64,000 bases of DNA, taken from contig DASYCE010000004.1 of assembly GCA_036500345.1 (NCBI GenBank), positions 1 to 64,000 of the forward strand, read 5' to 3'. Positions 51,051 to 58,945 of the stretch are shown piece by piece (positions within the stretch are counted from its first letter, which is position 1; the number at the start of each line of letters is the position of its first letter). Source of the DNA: Gemmatimonadales bacterium. GTDB lineage: Bacteria; Gemmatimonadota; Gemmatimonadetes; Gemmatimonadales; GWC2-71-9. The notes beneath the pieces are model-generated. The model had not been told where the DNA came from and did no database searches. It was given only the letters and a program-made list of their open reading frames with translations. The translations under genes were made by a program, and so were the position numbers.

Positions 51051-52279
51051 AGCTCCACACCCGGATCCTCACCGGGCTCGTGGCGGGCGCGGCGATCGGC
51101 GGGATCGCGCGGATCCCCGGGATGACGTGGCTGGCGCGCGGCATCGTCGCGACCGAACCGATCGGCACCGCGTTCATCAAGCTGGTGTCGATGGTCGTCA
51201 TTCCGCTGGTGGTGGCATCGCTCTTCACCGGTGTCGCTTCGCTCGGCGACGTGCGGCGACTCGGCAGGATCGGCGGCAAGACATTGCTCTTCTTCGCCGG
51301 GTCGACCTTTCTCGCCGCGACGATCGGCCTCGCCGTCGCAATGATCTTTCGTGTCGGTGCCGGGGTCTCCGCACCGGGGATCATTGCTTCGGCGGGATCG
51401 GGCCTCGGCGCGGCGACTCCGTCGCTGGTCGAGTCGCTGCTCGCGATGATTCCCTCCAATCCGATCGCCGCCGCCGCAGAGGGCGACCTGCTGCCGCTGA
51501 TCGTGGCGGTGTGCATCTTCGGCGCCGCTGCGACGGTGATCAGCGGCGATGCGAGAGAGATCGTCGTCCGATTCTTCCAGGGGATCAACGACCTCGCCAT
51601 GGTCGTGATCGGGTGGCTGATGGAACTGGCTCCGATCGCGGTCCTCGTCCTCGCCGCCGTCACGGTGGCGCGCTCGGGAAGCGATCTCCTCGGCTCGCTC
51701 CTCATCTTCTGTCTCGCCGTCGTCGTCGCGCTGGCCATTCACGTGACGCTCGTGCTGCTGCCGGTGCTTCGCCTCGTCGCGCGACTCGACCCGCGATCGT
51801 TTGTCCGCGCGGTCTCCGACGCACTGCTCCTCGCCTTCTCCACGGCGTCATCGAACGCGACGCTGCCGGTGAGCATGGCCGCGGCGCGCAGCCGACTCGG
51901 CGTCTCGAACGAGGTCGTGAGCTTCGTTCTTCCCCTCGGTTCGTCGATCGACAAGAACGGCGCGGCAGCGTACAAGGCGGTTGCGGCGGTATTCATCGCG
52001 CGGCTGTACGGGATGCATGTCGGCCCGTCGGTGATGATCGCGATCATCGTGATGTCGACGGTCGCAGCGTTCGCCGGCACCGGTGTCCCCGGAAGCTCGC
52101 TCGTCACCACGCTGATCGTCCTCGACGGCATCGGTCTCGGCGCGTATGCGGCTGCCGGGATCGCACTGGTCGTCGGCGTCGACCGGCCGCTCGACATGTG
52201 CCGCACCCTGGTCAACACCTTCGGCAATCTCGTCGGCACCGCGGCGGTTGCGCGCAGCGAGGGTGAGGCGATCGGCTGA
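51047..52279 (+). CDS. DAACS-family dicarboxylate/amino-acid:cation symporter
   Basis: 410 residues, with the eight-helix, two-hairpin plan of GltP/GltPh. Substrate-site motifs are AFSTASSNATLPVSM (hairpin 1, serine-rich), LPLGSSIDKNGAAAYKAVAA (TM7, in place of NMDGTA), AGTGVPGSSLVTT (hairpin 2) and DRPLDMCRTLVNTFGNLVGT (TM8; the Asp that binds the substrate amino group is present). It imports acidic amino acids or dicarboxylates with Na+ or H+. It is coupled to its neighbours by a 4-base overlap (upstream) and a 1-base overlap (downstream), so its substrate is probably that of the pathway. Confidence 0.93.
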   Translation: MKLHTRILTGLVAGAAIGGIARIPGMTWLARGIVATEPIGTAFIKLVSMVVIPLVVASLFTGVASLGDVRRLGRIGGKTLLFFAGSTFLAATIGLAVAMIFRVGAGVSAPGIIASAGSGLGAATPSLVESLLAMIPSNPIAAAAEGDLLPLIVAVCIFGAAATVISGDAREIVVRFFQGINDLAMVVIGWLMELAPIAVLVLAAVTVARSGSDLLGSLLIFCLAVVVALAIHVTLVLLPVLRLVARLDPRSFVRAVSDALLLAFSTASSNATLPVSMAAARSRLGVSNEVVSFVLPLGSSIDKNGAAAYKAVAAVFIARLYGMHVGPSVMIAIIVMSTVAAFAGTGVPGSSLVTTLIVLDGIGLGAYAAAGIALVVGVDRPLDMCRTLVNTFGNLVGTAAVARSEGEAIG

Positions 52280-53547
52280 TGGGATTGCCGCAGACGATCA
52301 GCGAGAAGATCCTCTCCGCCAAGTCCGGCCAGCGCGCGGCGGCGGGCGACATCGTCATCTGCCGCGTCGATCATGTGATCGGCACCGACGCGTCGACGCC
52401 GATGGCGATCGACTACTTCGAACGGATGGGCGGGAAGAAACTCTTCGATCCGGAGCGCGTTCTCTTCGCGTTCGACCACTACGCGCCGCCGTCGCCGAGC
52501 GGCGAGCGATTCCACGAACGAGTCCGCACCTTCGTCCGCAAGTATGGCGGCACGCTGCTCGAGGCCGGTGAAGGGATCTCCTTCCAGCGGGCGATCGAAT
52601 CGGGGAAGGTGCTGGCGGGGGATCTCGTTGTCGGCGCCGACAGCCACACCGTCACGTGCGGAGCGCTCAACGTCTTCGCGACCGGTGTCGGCTCGTCCGA
52701 TCTCGCTGCGGCGATGCTCACCGGCGAGATCTGGCTCCGGGTCCCCGAGACGATCCACATCACGCTCGCCGGCCGGCGCCCCAGGGGGACCAGTGCGAAG
52801 GACGTCGCCCTCGCACTCGTCAAGGCGCTCGGCCCCACCGGTGCCTCGTACCGGACGATCGAGTTCTTCGATCCGCTCGATCAATTTGCCGTCGATGACC
52901 GGATGGTGCTCTGCAATCTTGCGGTCGAGATGGACGCCAAGGCCGCGATCTTTCCGACCGACGCCGCCACGCGGCGCTATCTCACCGTGCGCGCCACCGA
53001 GTATCGCGACGCATGCAACGCCGACCCCGGCGCGGGATATCAGCAGTCGATCGTCTTCGACTTGTCGACGATCACGCCGCAGGTCGCGCTTCCGCACGCA
53101 CCGGATCACGTCGTGCCGATTGCCCAGGCGATCGGCACGCCGGTGCAGATGGTCTTTCTCGGCACCTGTACCGGCGGTCGGGTTCGCGATTTCCACGAAG
53201 CGATGGAAGTGTTCGTGCGCGCCGGTGAGCGGATTGCGCCGGGGGTGACGCTGGTGGTGACGCCGGCGTCGCGCGAAGTCGCCGAGGTGCTGACCCGCGA
53301 CGGGACACTGCCGCGCCTCGCCGCGATGGGCGCCATCGTCACGACCGCGGGGTGCGGCGCATGCTGCGGCACGAGCGGCGTGATCCCGGGCGACGGGATG
53401 ACGGTTCTCTCGACAGCGAACCGGAACTTCTCGGGACGGATGGGGAATCCCACGTCGTCGATCTATCTCGCATCGCCCGCCGCGTGCGCCGCCGCCGCCG
53501 CAACCGGCGTGATCATCGACCCGACCCTCCTGCCGCCGGCGTACTGA
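52279..53547 (+). CDS. Aconitase-family hydro-lyase, large subunit (LeuC-like)
   Basis: 422 residues. Opening QTISEKILSAKSGQRAAAGD and VDHVIGTDASTPMAIDYF belong to the LeuC/homoaconitase branch. The three Fe-S ligands are in VFLGTCTGGR and CGACCGT, with HTVTCGALN as substrate segment. Enzymes here add or remove water across a C=C bond of a 2- or 3-carboxyl acid (isopropylmalate, citramalate, homocitrate, dimethylmalate). There is no leuA or leuB nearby; instead the gene is joined to an aminotransferase, aldolase and transporter, so a catabolic dehydratase is more likely than leucine synthesis. A 1-base overlap with the transporter gene and 1-base gap to the small subunit. Confidence 0.88.
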   Translation: MGLPQTISEKILSAKSGQRAAAGDIVICRVDHVIGTDASTPMAIDYFERMGGKKLFDPERVLFAFDHYAPPSPSGERFHERVRTFVRKYGGTLLEAGEGISFQRAIESGKVLAGDLVVGADSHTVTCGALNVFATGVGSSDLAAAMLTGEIWLRVPETIHITLAGRRPRGTSAKDVALALVKALGPTGASYRTIEFFDPLDQFAVDDRMVLCNLAVEMDAKAAIFPTDAATRRYLTVRATEYRDACNADPGAGYQQSIVFDLSTITPQVALPHAPDHVVPIAQAIGTPVQMVFLGTCTGGRVRDFHEAMEVFVRAGERIAPGVTLVVTPASREVAEVLTRDGTLPRLAAMGAIVTTAGCGACCGTSGVIPGDGMTVLSTANRNFSGRMGNPTSSIYLASPAACAAAAATGVIIDPTLLPPAY

Positions 53548-53548
53548 G

Positions 53549-54088
53549 ATGCCGATCACACTGGACGGGCGCGCGCGACGACTCGGCGACGACATCAACA
53601 CCGACTACATCATCTCGTCGGCACGGAAAAAGGAATCGATCGATGGCGAGGTGCTCAAGGAGTATTTGCTGGAGCGGATCGATCCGGAGTTCGCGCGGTC
53701 GGTCCGCCCCGGGGACGTGATCGTCGCCGGACGGAACTTCGGGTGCGGATCGGCAATGGAAGTGGCGGTGACGGTGATTCAGGCGTCCGGTATCGTCGCG
53801 GTCGTCGCGGCGAGCTTTTCCCGGTCGTTCTTCCGCAACGCGATCAACAACGGACTGCTGGTCATCGAGTGCGATACCGCGGGAATCACCGACGGGGATC
53901 AGATCACTGTAACCGCCGGCGACGCCGCGCCGACCGTTGAGGACAGGACCCTCGGCCTTACGCGTCGGGGGGCGGCGTTGCCGCCGATCATGCAGGAGAT
54001 CCTTGGCGCCGGCGGTCTGGTGCCGTACCTCCGGCAGCGAGGCAATTTCGCCGGCGACACCCGCCGAGGTGCTACGGGATCACCGTGA
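53549..54088 (+). CDS. Aconitase-family hydro-lyase, small subunit (LeuD-like)
   Basis: 179 residues of the swivelling domain. Motifs GDDINTDYII, AGRNFGCGSAMEVAV (substrate-binding loop with the Gly-Cys-Gly-Ser element) and FSRSFFRNAINNGLLVIE. It completes the active site with the large subunit. Its last 17 bases overlap the end of the convergent SH3-domain gene, and it ends the five-gene operon. Confidence 0.92.
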   Translation: MPITLDGRARRLGDDINTDYIISSARKKESIDGEVLKEYLLERIDPEFARSVRPGDVIVAGRNFGCGSAMEVAVTVIQASGIVAVVAASFSRSFFRNAINNGLLVIECDTAGITDGDQITVTAGDAAPTVEDRTLGLTRRGAALPPIMQEILGAGGLVPYLRQRGNFAGDTRRGATGSP

Positions 54089-54809
54089 TCGACGTGACCG
54101 GGTGGATCTCCATCCACTTGTCGTGATTGTTGTCCATCACATACGAGCCGACCATCCGTACGTGCGAGCCGACGGGCGGGAGTGTCACCGTCGTGTGATA
54201 TGACGCCGGGCACGCCGGCTCCGCGTCGGTCTGCGTCACGTGAAAGCGGCAGACGATCTCGAAGACGAGATTGGATCCTTCCTTGCTGCGATTTCCGTCA
54301 TTGATCAGCGTGTCAAACGGCGCGTCGAGCTTGAGCCAGCCATGCGTGTCGCCGTCCTTCTCGTGGCGGACGCCGTCATGCTGCTTGCCGTTGGTCGCGT
54401 CGACGATGGTGCCGGTGATGGCGATGCACTGTGCATGCACGATAAGCCGCTCGGCGTTATACACGTGCATCCAGAGCGACGCGTCGCATTGCGCTGCGGT
54501 ATCAGGCGCAGCGCCGTGCGCGACTGCGACATTCCGAGACCAGACCCATCCCTCGTTGCCGTCGGCGATGACCTTGACGTGGTAGTACCCGGACTGCGCC
54601 GCGGCGGTGAGCAGGGTGAGCGTTGCGCCGGGATGGAGGAGTTCGATAGGGGAATTGGCGGTCGACGGAGCGCTGCGAAGGTTGACGTCGCGGCTCACGG
54701 TCGCCTGCTGCGCGCGGAGTGCCGTGGGCAGGATCAGCACGACGGTGGCAAGCGATAGGCGATGCAGCGTACGCGACACCGCTGCGGCGCGCGGCGTGGA
54801 GAGGATCAC
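54072..54809 (-). CDS. Secreted protein with bacterial SH3 domain
   Basis: 245 residues from a GTG that overlaps the stop of the gene before it (GTGA); a longer open frame upstream is a shadow. A signal peptide ends around TALRAQQ. Residues about 34-98 form an SH3b domain: VSRDVNLRSAPSTANSPIEL, then GYYHVKV and GWVWSRNV, a fold that often binds peptidoglycan. The rest is a beta-rich domain with four cysteines and no family I recognise. Tail-to-tail overlap with the LeuD-like gene. A wall-associated role is plausible. Confidence 0.7.
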   Translation of the reverse strand: MILSTPRAAAVSRTLHRLSLATVVLILPTALRAQQATVSRDVNLRSAPSTANSPIELLHPGATLTLLTAAAQSGYYHVKVIADGNEGWVWSRNVAVAHGAAPDTAAQCDASLWMHVYNAERLIVHAQCIAITGTIVDATNGKQHDGVRHEKDGDTHGWLKLDAPFDTLINDGNRSKEGSNLVFEIVCRFHVTQTDAEPACPASYHTTVTLPPVGSHVRMVGSYVMDNNHDKWMEIHPVTSITVIP

Positions 54810-55261
54810 TCGCCGCAATCCACGTCGGTCTGCGCTTGCGGCGACGTGAAGTCGACCGGCGCAATGATATGGACCCGTTCCCAGAACCGGCCACCGCGGG
54901 CCGGGAACCCGACTTTCCAGCGATCGACCGCTGTCGGGACTGAATACGGCGCCGCCCCGGAATCGGCGCCGTGATTGCGCGCCGCAGCGGTGACGGTGAC
55001 GTGTTGGACCTTGCTGGTGGAACCGTTGCTCCGCTCCCACTGGTAGTCAATCGTCATCCCGACCGCGGTGGCGATGATCCGTCCGATGAAATCGATCGGC
55101 GCGGGGCAGTTGCCCGAATACCGTGATGGCACGGCGGCGGCAGTCGCGACTGCAGCGGCGGCTTGCGGGGGGATCGGCGTCGCCTGGGCGGCGGCGGGCG
55201 GGGCGATGGCGAGCATCGTGGCGATGGAAATGGCGGTGGAGATGGCGATGATTCGTGACAT
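54806..55261 (-). CDS. Secreted single-domain protein, Ig-like pattern
   Basis: 151 residues. A signal peptide ends near PPAAAQA; an Ala-rich spacer follows. The mature domain runs from NCPAPIDF to the terminal VDC and has the strand pattern DYQWERSNGSTSKVQ, GRFWERVHIIAPVDFTSPQA with two cysteines that may pair, typical of small Ig-like exported domains in bacteria. Function unknown. It overlaps the SH3-domain gene by 4 bases, so the two secreted proteins are made together. The divergent gene begins 122 bases away and an A+T-rich TATATT lies between. Confidence 0.65.
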   Translation of the reverse strand: MSRIIAISTAISIATMLAIAPPAAAQATPIPPQAAAAVATAAAVPSRYSGNCPAPIDFIGRIIATAVGMTIDYQWERSNGSTSKVQHVTVTAAARNHGADSGAAPYSVPTAVDRWKVGFPARGGRFWERVHIIAPVDFTSPQAQTDVDCGE

Positions 55262-55383
55262 TGAGAGTGTCGAGCTCGTGGCGACGAGAAGCGTGCGTCC
55301 TATATTCTAGCCCAGGTGCCACAGCCGCGCGCGAATCGCGCAGGCCGGCGGCCGCGTCACATCGACTACCACCCGAGGATCGC

Positions 55384-55776
55384 ATGAGCCACACCGCATT
55401 GCAGGCCGACTCCCTTCGCCCGACCGTCACCGCGACCGATCTCGAGAAGAGCATCGCCTTCTACACCGAGGGCCTCGGCTTCGAAGTCACGCACCGAGGG
55501 GAAATCGAGGGGGCGCTCCGGTACGTGGAGATGAAGGCCGGCAACGTCGGCTTCGTCCTTGGCCGAGATGATTTCAAGAAGGGGCGCGACCGGGTGAAGG
55601 GCGTGGGACTGCGATTCCACATCGACACGAGCGAGGACATCAAGGAACTCGCCGACCGGGCGATCAAGGCGGGGATCACGCTCGACGAAGGGCCGGCGCC
55701 GCTGCCGTGGGGTCCGATGGCGTTTGCCGTCACCGACCCCGACGGCTTCCATCTGACGATCGCCAATCCAAGGTAG
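55384..55776 (+). CDS. VOC-superfamily (glyoxalase/bleomycin-resistance type) protein
   Basis: 130 residues from the ATG at 55384; upstream in-frame sequence is non-coding. The betaalphabetabetabeta repeats show RPTVTATDLEKSIAFYTEGLGF, an acidic metal ligand in RYVEMKAGNVGFVL and FAVTDPDGFHLTI at the end. VOC proteins bind a divalent metal and act as lyases, dioxygenases or drug-binding proteins. No partner gene gives a clue. Confidence 0.85.
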   Translation: MSHTALQADSLRPTVTATDLEKSIAFYTEGLGFEVTHRGEIEGALRYVEMKAGNVGFVLGRDDFKKGRDRVKGVGLRFHIDTSEDIKELADRAIKAGITLDEGPAPLPWGPMAFAVTDPDGFHLTIANPR

Positions 55777-55832
55777 TATTCGTTACTATAGCGCGCGGCG
55801 GGGATCAACTCCGCCGCTGCGCGTTCCTGCCC

Positions 55833-56168
55833 TCACGCCGGCTTGCGGATCATCAGCACCTTGTCGTCTTCGCGCGGCGTGATCCGCGCCCGGGCCCTGC
55901 GCCGCGCATCCGCCGCCGTCCACTTGAACCAGCACGACGGGATGCTGCGCTCGACGAAGTCGGGGTGGCATTTCACCTCGCTCAACAGCGCGCTGTCCAC
56001 CCGGCAGACGCCGGCGGGCACACCCCAGTGCGTGGCGCACGATTGCACGTCGACCCCGTGCGGCACGATGTAGTCCGACAGGACATCGCCGTGCGTCGGT
56101 GGCTTCCTCGTCAGGAGGTAGACGAGGACGGGAATCAGGATGAGTGACAGCAACGAATAATCGAACAT
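55833..56168 (-). CDS. Small membrane-anchored protein of unknown function
   Basis: 111 residues from the ATG at 56166-56168. A single transmembrane helix (residues about 4-20, LLSLILIPVLVYLL) is followed by a soluble part with four cysteines and several His and Trp residues (SCATHWGVPAG, VCRVD, KCHPDF, SCWFKW). The even number of cysteines suggests disulfides in the periplasm or metal binding. I do not recognise the family. It is isolated between the VOC gene and a divergent 265-base spacer. Confidence 0.55.
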   Translation of the reverse strand: MFDYSLLSLILIPVLVYLLTRKPPTHGDVLSDYIVPHGVDVQSCATHWGVPAGVCRVDSALLSEVKCHPDFVERSIPSCWFKWTAADARRRARARITPREDDKVLMIRKPA

Positions 56169-56433
56169 GTCCGGGTCCGGTTGGGTGTCTTCCAGCTCAC
56201 AAGGCACGACGAGTTACCCGCCGGATTTCGCACAATGGCGCCTCGTTCTGCGACACCGCCACAGTCGTCATCCCGAGGCGCTGCGTTCGGTCAGCAATTG
56301 TCGGATCGTTTCGACACCCCCGACTCACTGCGAACGGCGTCGCGAAAGCAGCGGCCAATGGAGCACTGATCGGAGTTCAGTCGCGCCAGCAGAGCCACGC
56401 CTGTACATTCGAAAACCCTCGCGAAGGTACCCG

Positions 56434-58842
56434 ATGCACATCTGCTGGCGATCGGTCGGCGCCGCCCTGGCCTTCGTCGCGACCACCACGACAGCTCGCG
56501 CGCAGTCTCCCCTCGAGCGGGTCGCCCTGCTCCGATGGGATGACTCGCTGCAGCGCGACTCGACTGCGCCGTCGCTTCTGGCAGCGGGACGGCGCGCCGG
56601 CGCCGAGGGGGGTGCGGCCGGTGACGTGCGAGTGGCGCTCTTCCAGCTCCGTCAGGGCGTGGTCACCAGCAATCGCGGCGAGATCGAACTCGGGCTGATT
56701 CGCCTCGACGCCGTGGCGGCGGCGCATCACGACTGGCCGTGGCCGGAGTTCGCGATGGCCCGCGAATTCTTCCGCCTCAACGCCGACGACGCCCCGGGGA
56801 CGCTGTCGGCCGGAATGCACACCGGTGAACTCCACGTCGAGGCCGCGTGGCGGCACGCACGCGAGGCGATGAAGATCGATCCCGAGTTTCTCCCCGCGCA
56901 TCGGATGGTGATCTCCCTGATGCTCGCTGAAGGCGATCGCGAACTTCTCGGCGACGAAGAGAGCGTGCTGCGCGACCTGATGGCGCGTCCCCGCCCGCCC
57001 GCGTCGGCGTTCGTGATCGCGGGCCGCGACCTGCGACGGCGCGGCGACCCTCGCGGAGCGCTGGCGATGTTCGATCGGGCGGCGGCGGGCGCCGATACGG
57101 CAACGGTCGATCTCGAACGCGCCCACACCCTGCATGCGCTCGGCGACACCGCCGGCGCCCGCGTGGCGTACTGGGACGGTACCCGGCACATGACCGCCGA
57201 AGGCCGGGAGATGTACCGCTTCGACCTGGCGTGGATTCTTCCACCCGACACGCTGGCACTGTTCAACGCGGTGCCTGACGATTCCGTCAATGGGTGGCTG
57301 CATGACTTCTGGAACGAGCGTGACGCCGCGGCCGCCAATCGCCCGGGCGAACGGCTGCAGGAGCAACTCCGGCGCTGGGACTATGCCTTCGCGCACTTCC
57401 GCGACCTGACGCCGTGGCGACGCACCCAGTTCAAGAATCGCGTCGAATATCTCTTCGAAGGGATGGACCGGTGTGTCGCCGGGAACGGCGAGTTCTACGA
57501 TCTGCTTCAGCGTGAACAACCGTCGCATCCAGGCGATCCGCGGCGTCACGAGGCGCTCCTCGATCATCGCGGCCTGATCTATCTCCGGCATGGAACACCA
57601 TTCCGCCAAGCATACAGCCCCGGAATCGCGACGCTTGCGGATACGATCCAGGTGACCGGGATCACAGCGGGCGTTCCGACGCCCGGTTCCGGTCCGACGG
57701 GCACGCAAACGCCGCCGTCCAACCCCGATTACTGCATCAAGAACGGCGCCGACAGCGATTCCGGCTGGTCGATCGGCCCGAACGAAGGGTGGCTCTACTG
57801 GATCGACGGAGAATGGCGTCTCCTGAATTTTCGCGGCTCGTGCTATCTCGGCCGGTACGGCGCGACGACACTGACGAGTTATCTCCCGCCGTCGAAATTC
57901 ACTCTTGGCGACTATATGGCTCGGGGCGCGCTCCTCGCGACATATGCAGCTGCGGCCCGCCGACTCGAACAACCCCCCGGAGCGACGCCGGTAACGTGCA
58001 CCGATGAGTTGCAGGCGGTGATTGCCGAAGCGCGCGCCGACGCCGACAAGGGGATCCACACCGACAGTGACACGCCGCTGATCACGCGCCCATGGGATGC
58101 GGTGATTGCCGCGTATGCGCTGGGAAGCGGCGCCGACCAGAGCGGCGAAGCGCTGGTGAACTTTTCGATTCCGCTCGACTCGCTACATCTCACCACCGAT
58201 TCGATCGGGCGGCGCTACCCGCTCACCGCGCGGATCACCGGCTACGATCGCGTGACGCACGCAACCTTCGCCATCGATACCGTACGCCGCTTCATCGCAC
58301 CGCCCGCTGGTCCGCACGGGCGTTCGCTCGGCGGCTGGTTCGAACTCGCGCTCGATCCCGGCGACTGGGAGATCGGCGTGCGACTCAATCAGGGGGTCGA
58401 TTCGATCGGAGCGTACGCGCTCGCCGGGCACCTGGTGATTCCAGGCCGGGACACGCTCTCGCTCAGCGACATCGTCGTCGGTGCCGACAACGGCGGCGAC
58501 TGGACCGCTCCGGACGGCGCGCTCTTCCCTGTCAGCACGCTGCGAGCGTGGCCTGCCGGGAGCAAGGCTGAGCTCTACGTCGAACTTCGCGGAGTGCCGC
58601 CGGGAGCCGGCTACGCGATGACCATCGGCGTTCGGAGCGTCGATGCTCCTGGCAAGGACCTGGTGCAGCTCGCCGAGAGCGATCGCGGGGCGCCGAACGG
58701 GATCAATGTGGTGCGCCGCACCCTCGGGCTCGACCGGCTCAAACCGGGCGTGTATCAGCTCACGGTGTCGATCGACGCCGGTGCAAAGCATGTCGCGCGG
58801 GAACAGCGCATCGTGGTGGTCAAGGCTCCATCGCCGAAGTGA
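56434..58842 (+). CDS. Large secreted TPR-like protein with GWxTD-like segment
   Basis: 802 residues from the ATG at 56434 (AAGG upstream). A signal peptide ends at ARAQS. Residues about 55-260 are helical repeats that look like tetratricopeptide units. The middle has LDHRGLIYLRHGTPFRQAY, the kind of sequence seen in GWxTD-domain proteins of Bacteroidota and Gemmatimonadota, followed by GWLYWIDGEWRLLNF. The C-terminal third is beta-rich with repeated strands typical of extracellular modules. Family members are exported and of unknown role. The 265 bases upstream hold only divergent promoter sequence with no gene. Confidence 0.7.
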   Translation: MHICWRSVGAALAFVATTTTARAQSPLERVALLRWDDSLQRDSTAPSLLAAGRRAGAEGGAAGDVRVALFQLRQGVVTSNRGEIELGLIRLDAVAAAHHDWPWPEFAMAREFFRLNADDAPGTLSAGMHTGELHVEAAWRHAREAMKIDPEFLPAHRMVISLMLAEGDRELLGDEESVLRDLMARPRPPASAFVIAGRDLRRRGDPRGALAMFDRAAAGADTATVDLERAHTLHALGDTAGARVAYWDGTRHMTAEGREMYRFDLAWILPPDTLALFNAVPDDSVNGWLHDFWNERDAAAANRPGERLQEQLRRWDYAFAHFRDLTPWRRTQFKNRVEYLFEGMDRCVAGNGEFYDLLQREQPSHPGDPRRHEALLDHRGLIYLRHGTPFRQAYSPGIATLADTIQVTGITAGVPTPGSGPTGTQTPPSNPDYCIKNGADSDSGWSIGPNEGWLYWIDGEWRLLNFRGSCYLGRYGATTLTSYLPPSKFTLGDYMARGALLATYAAAARRLEQPPGATPVTCTDELQAVIAEARADADKGIHTDSDTPLITRPWDAVIAAYALGSGADQSGEALVNFSIPLDSLHLTTDSIGRRYPLTARITGYDRVTHATFAIDTVRRFIAPPAGPHGRSLGGWFELALDPGDWEIGVRLNQGVDSIGAYALAGHLVIPGRDTLSLSDIVVGADNGGDWTAPDGALFPVSTLRAWPAGSKAELYVELRGVPPGAGYAMTIGVRSVDAPGKDLVQLAESDRGAPNGINVVRRTLGLDRLKPGVYQLTVSIDAGAKHVAREQRIVVVKAPSPK

Positions 58843-58945
58843 CGCCGCATCGCGGCGGGAGTGTCTGGCGACGTGACGGTCGGATCGATAAGTTGCGTTG
58901 TCGCACCCACCATTCGAGCCGCACGCTCCGCCAATGAGGCGTTCC

